Of a stretch of 64,000 nt of DNA, positions 59,301 through 64,000 are shown piece after piece (position 1 is the stretch's first letter; the number at the start of each line of letters is the position of its first letter). The stretch is from positions 1,942,001-2,006,000 of the forward strand of contig NC_087109.1 in the NCBI RefSeq assembly GCF_963855985.1. The letters are read 5' to 3'. A model generated the notes under the pieces. That model saw nothing but the letters and a program-made list of their open reading frames with translations. It had not been told where the DNA came from and did not search any database. This DNA comes from Ostrinia nubilalis. Taxonomy: Eukaryota; Arthropoda; Insecta; Lepidoptera; Crambidae. The position numbers and the translations under genes are program-made.

Positions 59301-62038
59301 ACGACGCGCCGCATAGCGTGCACTAGTGTCGTGTCGTGTAGTGTCGTGTCGTGTAGTGTCGTGTCGTATCACATATACTCACAGGCTCGCTGTCGAAGTG
59401 CTTCTTCTTCTTGTGCTGGTGCAGGCCGGCCGGGCTGACGAACGACGCGCCGCATAGCGTGCACTAGTGTCGTGTCGTGTAGTGTCGTGTCGTGTAGTGT
59501 CGTGTCGTATCACATATACTCACAGGCTCGCTGTCGAAGTGCTTCTTCTTCTTGTGCTGGTGCAGGCCGGCCGGGCTGACGAACGACGCGCCGCATAGCG
59601 TGCACTAGTGTCGTGTAGTGTCGTGTCGTGTCGTGTAGTGTCGTGTCGTATCACATATACTCACAGGCTCGCTGTCGAAGTGCTTCTTCTTCTTGTGCTG
59701 GTGCAGGCCGGCCGGGCTGACGAACGACGCGCCGCATAGCGTGCACTAGTGTCGTGTCGTGTAGTGTCGTGTCGTGTAGTGTCGTGTCGTATCACATATA
59801 CTCACAGGCTCGCTGTCGAAGTGCTTCTTCTTCTTGTGCTGGTGCAGGCCGGCCGGGCTGACGAACGACGCGCCGCATAGCGTGCACTAGTGTCGTGTCG
59901 TGTAGTGTCGTGTCGTGTAGTGTCGTGTCGTATCACATATACTCACAGGCTCGCTGTCGAAGTGCTTCTTCTTCTTGTGCTGGTGCAGGCCGGCCGGGCT
60001 GACGAACGACGCGCCGCATAGTGTGCACTAGTGTCGTGTCGTGTAGTGTCGTGTCGTATCACATATACTCACAGGCTCGCTGTCGAAGTGCTTCTTCTTC
60101 TTGTGCTGGTGCAGGCCGGCCGGGCTGACGAACGACGCGCCGCATAGCGTGCACTAGTGTCGTGTCGTGTAGTGTCGTGTCGTGTAGTGTCGTGTCGTAT
60201 CACATATACTCACAGGCTCGCTGTCGAAGTGCTTCTTCTTCTTGTGCTGGTGCAGGCCGGCCGGGCTGACGAACGACGCGCCGCATAGCGTGCACTAGTG
60301 TCGTGTCGTGTAGTGTCGTGTCGTGTAGTGTCGTGTCGTATCACATATACTCACAGGCTCGCTGTCGAAGTGCTTCTTCTTCTTGTGCTGGTGCAGGCCG
60401 GCCGGGCTGACGAACGACGCGCCGCATAGCGTGCACTAGTGTCGTGTCGTGTAGTGTCGTGTCGTGTAGTGTCGTGTCGTATCACATATACTCACAGGCT
60501 CGCTGTCGAAGTGCTTCTTCTTCTTGTGCTGGTGCAGGCCGGCCGGGCTGACGAACGACGCGCCGCATAGCGTGCACTAGTGTCGTGTCGTGTAGTGTCG
60601 TGTCGTGTAGTGTCGTGTCGTATCACATATACTCACAGGCTCGCTGTCGAAGTGCTTCTTCTTCTTGTGCTGGTGCAGGCCGGCCGGGCTGACGAACGAC
60701 GCGCCGCATAGCGTGCACTAGTGTCGTGTCGTGTAGTGTCGTGTCGTGTAGTGTCGTGTCGTATCACATATACTCACAGGCTCGCTGTCGAAGTGCTTCT
60801 TCTTCTTGTGCTGGTGCAGGCCGGCCGGGCTGACGAACGACGCGCCGCATAGCGTGCACTAGTGTCGTGTCGTGTAGTGTCGTGTCGTGTAGTGTCGTGT
60901 CGTATCACATATACTCACAGGCTCGCTGTCGAAGTGCTTCTTCTTCTTGTGCTGGTGCAGGCCGGCCGGGCTGACGAACGACGCGCCGCATAGCGTGCAC
61001 TAGTGTCGTGTAGTGTCGTGTCGTGTCGTGTAGTGTCGTGTCGTATCACATATACTCACAGGCTCGCTGTCGAAGTGCTTCTTCTTCTTGTGCTGGTGCA
61101 GGCCGGCCGGGCTGACGAACGACGCGCCGCATAGCGTGCACTAGTGTCGTGTCGTGTAGTGTCGTGTCGTGTAGTGTCGTGTCGTATCACATATACTCAC
61201 AGGCTCGCTGTCGAAGTGCTTCTTCTTCTTGTGCTGGTGCAGGCCGGCCGGGCTGACGAACGACGCGCCGCATAGCGTGCACTAGTGTCGTGTCGTGTAG
61301 TGTCGTGTCGTGTAGTGTCGTGTCGTATCACATATACTCACAGGCTCGCTGTCGAAGTGCTTCTTCTTCTTGTGCTGGTGCAGGCCGGCCGGGCTGACGA
61401 ACGACGCGCCGCATAGCGTGCACTAGTGTCGTGTAGTGTCGTGTCGTGTCGTGTAGTGTCGTGTCGTATCACATATACTCACAGGCTCGCTGTCGAAGTG
61501 CTTCTTCTTCTTGTGCTGGTGCAGGCCGGCCGGGCTGACGAACGACGCGCCGCATAGCGTGCACTAGTGTCGTGTCGTGTAGTGTCGTGTCGTGTAGTGT
61601 CGTGTCGTATCACATATACTCACAGGCTCGCTGTCGAAGTGCTTCTTCTTCTTGTGCTGGTGCAGGCCGGCCGGGCTGACGAACGACGCGCCGCATAGCG
61701 TGCACTAGTGTCGTGTCGTGTAGTGTCGTGTCGTGTAGTGTCGTGTCGTATCACATATACTCACAGGCTCGCTGTCGAAGTGCTTCTTCTTCTTGTGCTG
61801 GTGCAGGCCGGCCGGGCTGACGAACGACGCGCCGCATAGCGTGCACTAGTGTCGTGTCGTGTAGTGTCGTGTCGTGTAGTGTCGTGTCGTATCACATATA
61901 CTCACAGGCTCGCTGTCGAAGTGCTTCTTCTTCTTGTGCTGGTGCAGGCCGGCCGGGCTGACGAACGACGCGCCGCATAGCGTGCAAACGTGCTCGCTAC
62001 GATGTGTGCGCATGTGCGTGTAGTATGTTGACCTATGT
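50360..62038 (-). CDS. C2H2 zinc-finger paralogue (gene B), 3' nine exons
   Basis: Minus-strand exons, partial at the 5' end: 62038-61906 (133 nt), 58154-58036 (119), 57024-56961 (64), 56480-56458 (23), 56276-56189 (88), 54584-54462 (123), 52492-52382 (111), 51448-51333 (116) and 50438-50360 (79). They give 285 aa plus stop TAA. Sizes and phases match gene A exons 6-14 one for one (133, 122, 64, 23, 91, 123, 111, 116, 112), so the two are tandem duplicates. Fingers include CTLC...HKKKKH, CKKC...HLFH, CYQC...HHREEH split across two exons, CDVC...HMVTH and CRLC...HYRTFH with a TGEK linker. The C-terminus (RNRRKEIEKPSADAANFLGF...) differs from gene A beyond RNRRK. Exons 1-5 with any ZAD must lie past the window or are lost. 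Role: probable nuclear DNA-binding protein. Internal exon amplification is described separately. Confidence 0.85.
50957..51160 (+). repeat. Short retroelement family Z, copy 4
   Basis: ACTAGCTTTCGGCCCGCGGC to TTTATTTATATAGATAGAT, with a middle unlike copies 2, 3 and 5. A (TATTC)n microsatellite follows at about 51168-51189. Confidence 0.65.
51228..51320 (+). repeat. RTE-like LINE 3' end
   Basis: CTTGGGGGAGGCTTTTGTCC then AGCAGTGGACGTCGTTTGGC, ending ten bases before the gene B exon 13-equivalent donor (51332). Confidence 0.65.
51515..51728. mobile_element. MITE-C copy 5
   Basis: A complete palindrome in a gene B intron. Left end TAAAGCCCGGTCTGTGAGCA, right end CAGACCAGACTATA. Confidence 0.85.
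52035..52330 (-). repeat. Repeat family X copy 4, split by MITE-C
   Basis: The two halves (52035-52075 and 52289-52330) rejoin to match 5920-6000 in reverse. They flank the MITE-C copy at TA. Confidence 0.75.
52076..52288. mobile_element. MITE-C copy 6, with empty-site evidence
   Basis: Comparison with the uninterrupted repeat X at about 5955-5975 shows insertion at a TA that is now present on both sides. This supports a Tc1/mariner-type mechanism for MITE-C. Confidence 0.85.
52713..52946 (+). repeat. Short retroelement family Z, copy 5
   Basis: ACTAGCTTTCCGCCCGCGGC to ATAATATTAGTATAGA, nearly identical to copy 2 (CGGGATAAAAACTATCCTAT). It ends in a short duplicated AGTATAGAT tail. Confidence 0.75.
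53095..53338. mobile_element. hAT-type MITE, 244 bp
   Basis: Ends CAGTGGTTCTTAACC and GGTTAAGAACCACTG, flanked by ATGTATAG and ATCTATAG (7 of 8 bases). Confidence 0.85.
53541..53741. mobile_element. hAT-like MITE, 201 bp
   Basis: CAGTGGTTCC at the left and GGGAAACCCTG at the right, flanked by GTCTAGTG and GTCAAGTG (7 of 8). The interior contains GGGTCGCGACCC, also seen in the hAT remnant at 49230. Confidence 0.7.
53812..54153 (-). mobile_element. tRNA-derived SINE-2, split by LINE end
   Basis: The minus-strand head at about 54080-54153 (GTGTAGTGGTT A box, GGTTCGATGCC B box) matches 56551-56625. The body is interrupted at its A-run by an RTE-like 3' end (about 53935-53998, with a (GAT)n tail) flanked by TACTTTTTTTT on both sides as target duplication. 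Confidence 0.85.
54975..55192. repeat. Retroelement-like repeat with GACT tandem
   Basis: It runs from ATATATAAAAGGAGAAACTG, through (GACT)n, to GTCGCGGGCGGCCGCTAGT. The terminal CTAG block resembles retroelement ends elsewhere in the window. The family was not identified. Confidence 0.45.
55193..55604. other. Gene B intron, nothing recognised
   Basis: Unique-looking sequence without repeat ends or exon signals. Confidence 0.5.
55605..56135. repeat. Cluster of RTE-like LINE 3' fragments
   Basis: A plus-strand 3' end (55605-55716, GATGATGATGG tail) is followed by a plus fragment (about 55790-55870). This meets a minus fragment head-on (about 55870-55975), then a further plus piece (AAGTGGCAGTAGGG at 56108). 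Several independent insertions are stacked in one intron. Confidence 0.6.
56551..56821 (+). mobile_element. tRNA-derived SINE-2, intact copy
   Basis: The head has GTGTAGTGGTT and GGTTCGATTCC boxes. An internal A-run is followed by TATATCCGTTAAGCTAGCAC, with a (TTTA)n tail at about 56797-56820. It gives the empty-site reference for the split copy at 53812-54153. The tRNA-like stems do not pair well, so it is not a tRNA gene. Confidence 0.85.
57225..57480 (+). repeat. RTE-like LINE 3' fragment
   Basis: AAGTGGCAATGGGCAGGGCA to CCTATGGCTGAAATGATG. The plus frame reads a WRPRTGERSVGRPPTRWTDD-like stretch. Confidence 0.7.
57723..58154 (-). repeat. Triplicated zinc-finger exon 7 of gene B
   Basis: Three head-to-tail copies, at periods of about 153 and 155 bp, of the exon coding CKKCDIRFETRAAYTEHLFH. 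Only the 5'-most copy (58154-58036) has the full exon and a good acceptor (ACCCTACAG). The other two, ending 57881 and 57728, lack the exon's first part (GGGEDE). They keep perfect donors (GA|GTAAGT), and the intervening intron bits are nearly identical. Confidence 0.9.
58250..58490. repeat. GTCGTGCACTAGTGTT minisatellite
   Basis: Irregular tandem words of TGCACTAGTGTTGTGTCG and GTCGTTTCGTGT. The TGCACTAGTGT(T/C)GTGTCG word is also the junction of every unit in the adjacent 141-bp array, so the array spacer appears derived from this minisatellite. Confidence 0.8.
58504..58702 (-). mobile_element. tRNA-derived SINE-3
   Basis: The minus-strand head GCCACGATAGCCTAACGGTG with B box GGTTCGAATCC is followed by about 100 bp of body and an A-run (T-run on plus at 58507). 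It is a different family from SINE-1 and SINE-2 and separates the minisatellite from the exon array. Confidence 0.8.
58819..61986 (-). repeat. 141-bp array of zinc-finger exon segments, 23 units
   Basis: The landmark GGCTCGCTGTCG (first unit GGCTCACTGTCG) starts at 58820, 58961, 59102, 59243, 59384 and so on to 61907. The period is 141 bp, except one 126-bp unit near 59948-60074. Each unit on the minus strand has 81 nt coding 27 residues of a full C2H2 finger (CTLCGASFVSPAGL, then HQHKKKKHFDSEP). A donor CCT|GTGAGT and 60 bp of TCGTG-type spacer follow. The 5'-most unit continues into the complete exon 62038-61906; the rest begin at ACTAG|TGCACG. Units are almost identical. Confidence 0.95.
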
Positions 62039-62040
62039 CT

Positions 62041-62266
62041 AGAGGGAGGGGGGCATACAATTATTTGTTTAAAAATTACAAAAAAATCAAATTCAAATTA
62101 TTTTATTTGCAATAAATAAGGTTTACAAAAAGGTGTTTCAAAGAGATAATGTTGCTTTCACCTATTTAACTATGATAACACAGCATGCAAATTTGTCTTA
62201 AAACGACTTTTTATAAATTACAATAAGTTAAGTTATAAATTCAATTAGATAATACAATATTATTAA
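62041..62266. other. Intron 5' of gene B exon 6 / LINE 5' region
   Basis: A pyrimidine-rich acceptor for gene B exon 6 (CCCCCCTCCCTCTAG on minus) is followed by AT-rich sequence. The LINE's 5' edge lies somewhere here but no boundary could be fixed. Confidence 0.4.
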
Positions 62267-62287
62267 TTGAACGATTACCACTCATAT

Positions 62288-62977
62288 ATGATTGTATTCC
62301 ATATTAATTATTTATCATGTCAATTTAAAATTTATTATCCTTACATAACCGTATTTTCAATGTCTTCAAAAACGGGACTGTTGAATGTACATAAATCAAG
62401 CAATGTAGTGTTGTTCTCAGATAGGCTAGGAATTGGTTATGGCCCCATATTAAATAAAAAATTAGATTGTAAAATAATAAATAACTGTATGCCAGACGCA
62501 TCTTATTGTCAATTAATGAATGGCATAAAAAATAGTAAACAATTACACAGTAATTCTATTTTAATTATAATGTTAGGAAACAGTCAGAATATAAATAGGA
62601 AAAATATTCTACATAATTTTTCCATGCTGGCCAGCCTTAATATTCATAAAATAATTATGTGTGCCCTGCCATACTGTAAAAATGGCTCCTCTGAAACTAA
62701 TGAAAGTATTCACTTACTGAATACTTTATTATTTAATTTGACTGTTCGTCATAGCGACAAATTTGTCTATTTTGACACTAATAAATTTATTAATAATAAG
62801 TTCATAATGACAGGCAGCTCTTTACACCTGCCTCAAAGCATAAAATTAAAACTTGCTACATTGTTAGCTTATAATATTAACTGTGTTATTAACACAAAAC
62901 AAGTAAATTCCACTTTTGATATTATTAGTAGAAATACTAATACTAATATTTCTGTGACGACCTCTGATTTAAACTGA
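62288..62977 (+). CDS. LINE ORF1, SGNH-esterase-like
   Basis: 229 aa from the first ATG; an in-frame stop at 62264 precedes it, and a second ATG is at 62360. The protein resembles the SGNH-hydrolase domain found in ORF1 of some CR1/L2-group LINEs. It has a VVLFSDRLGIG block I, an ILIIMLGNSQN block, a strand KIIMCALPYC, and a terminal SSLHLPQSIKLKLATLLAY helix with the block V His. The block I nucleophile Ser is Arg here (DRLG instead of DSLG), so catalysis is doubtful. No CCHC knuckle or coiled coil is present, and the N-terminus may be truncated. The last codons GAT TTA AAC TGA contain a T_TTA_AAC slippery heptamer in the correct phase. It is antisense to gene B. Confidence 0.65.
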   Translation: MIVFHINYLSCQFKIYYPYITVFSMSSKTGLLNVHKSSNVVLFSDRLGIGYGPILNKKLDCKIINNCMPDASYCQLMNGIKNSKQLHSNSILIIMLGNSQNINRKNILHNFSMLASLNIHKIIMCALPYCKNGSSETNESIHLLNTLLFNLTVRHSDKFVYFDTNKFINNKFIMTGSSLHLPQSIKLKLATLLAYNINCVINTKQVNSTFDIISRNTNTNISVTTSDLN

Positions 62978-64000
62978 GAGGGACGACAACAGACAGGTCT
63001 ATTAAAGGATTTAATATTGTTCATCAAAATTTACAAGGCCTGGCTGGCAAAGAATTAGAACTAGAATTGTTTTTAAAAAAATACGATGTTCATGTATTAT
63101 GTTTAACCGAACATTGGCTTAAAAATTATGAATTGATGTTTCATATAGGAAATTATAAAGTTTGTAGTTCGTTCACCAGGGAGTCTGCTATTAGAGGGGG
63201 GTCACTCATATTATTAAATAATCAATTTAAATACAAGGAAAGAAAAGACATTGTCTCACTCTCAGTCGAACGAACTATAGAACTTGCGTGTGCAGAGCTA
63301 GAGCAGTATATAATTGTAAGTGTGTACAAGCCCCCATCTGCAAATTACCAATTATTCGAATCCACTATGGAGGAGGTCTTAAAAAAGGTATTTAAATCAA
63401 ATAAGAGAGTAGTTGTATGTGGAGATTTTAATATAGATTTATTAGATAATACTCAATATAAAATAAGATTCTTAAACCTTTTTAAATCTTTTAATTTATC
63501 ACATCTTTTCAATGAGCCTACTAGAATCACTCCAACATCAGCTACTTGCTTAGATAACATTTTTTGTAACTGTGATATTCAAAGTAAATCAATAATTAAT
63601 TGCCTTAGTTCAGATCATAGTGGACAATTGGCCACATTTGAACACCATCATGTCCCTAGTACAGTGGATGTTGTTTGTAGGCCAATAACAACTAACCGAA
63701 TTGACAAATTTAAGAAAAATATTTGTGATGGTATTGATAAACTTATATTAGATGACAATAATGTCGATCAAATTTATGAGGATCTATTCAGTGTTGTGAG
63801 TGAGGAATTCAAAACCACATTCCCACAGAAAAAGATCCGAATAAATTCTGTTAAATGTAAATTTGATGACTGGGCTACAACTGGCATTCACAAGAGTAGA
63901 AATAAAATGTATGAATTATATAGTCTTAAAGCCGATACGCAAGATCTGAGTGTTATAGAATATGTTAAAAATTACTCAAAAATATTTAAAAAGGTTTGTT
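62968..64000 (+). CDS. LINE ORF2, AP-like endonuclease part (runs off window)
   Basis: A frame open from 62968, in -1 relative to ORF1, to the window end (about 344 codons, no stop). It lacks an ATG before the endonuclease begins. Exonuclease-endonuclease-phosphatase motifs are in order: HQNLQGL, the catalytic Glu in LTEHWL, GGSLILLNN, YKPPS, CGDFNIDLLD, TCLDNIF and SSDHSGQL. All the expected acidic and His residues are present, so the nuclease looks intact. This part nicks target DNA during LINE insertion. Reverse transcriptase should follow beyond the edge. Expression may depend on frameshifting from ORF1. Confidence 0.85.

Noticed and set aside
58819..61986. CRISPR-like or regulatory repeat array
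   Set aside because: Eukaryotic context; the repeat unit contains a zinc-finger exon segment and the spacers are not unique.
62955..62985. Stem CCTCT/AGAGG around the slippery site as the frameshift stimulator
   Set aside because: It would enclose the heptamer rather than lie 5-9 nt downstream, unlike known stimulatory structures.

Overview
This is a eukaryotic, almost certainly insect and most likely lepidopteran (moth or butterfly) nuclear genome window. Support: spliced genes with GT-AG introns, a ZAD-type C2H2 zinc-finger gene (an arthropod-expanded class), AT-rich intergenic DNA, and a dense load of short interspersed repeats: RTE-like LINE 3' ends with (GAT)n tails, tRNA-derived SINEs, and hAT, piggyBac, pogo and Tc1/mariner-type MITEs. 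The order is inferred from repeat style, not from a search.

Layout. 1-12 kb holds only repeats, many nested and several with intact target-site duplications. 12.0-17.1 kb is one composite transposon with about 230-bp terminal inverted repeats. It carries a five-exon gene for a 529-aa THAP plus P-element-transposase-like protein that lacks the first half of the catalytic core. A tRNA-Val(AAC) gene lies at 17.27 kb. 20.0-22.3 kb (minus) is a two-exon MSS4/RABIF Rab-chaperone gene with a decayed pogo-like element in its intron. Head-to-head with it, across about 380 bp, is a seven-exon PSME3IP1 (FAM192A/NIP30) homologue at 22.7-27.9 kb (plus).

30.2-46.2 kb (minus) is a complete 14-exon ZAD-C2H2 gene (649 aa, about ten fingers). 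50.4-62.0 kb (minus) holds the last nine exons of a tandem paralogue with matching exon phases and near-identical exon sizes. Its 5' exons lie beyond the window. Introns of both genes are packed with MITEs, foldback elements and two large tandem arrays. A 152-bp array (10 units) is built from a LINE 3' end. A 141-bp array (23 units) contains an 81-nt zinc-finger exon segment in every unit. A second exon of the paralogue is triplicated.

From about 62.2 kb to the window edge a LINE lies on the plus strand, antisense to the paralogue. Its esterase-like ORF1 ends in a T_TTA_AAC heptamer one codon before the stop, and the endonuclease ORF2 is open in the -1 frame from that point. This is a candidate programmed -1 frameshift.

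How the genes relate. MSS4 and PSME3IP1 probably share a bidirectional promoter. The two zinc-finger genes are tandem duplicates that are diverging through internal exon amplification. Everything else is mobile DNA or unannotated spacer.
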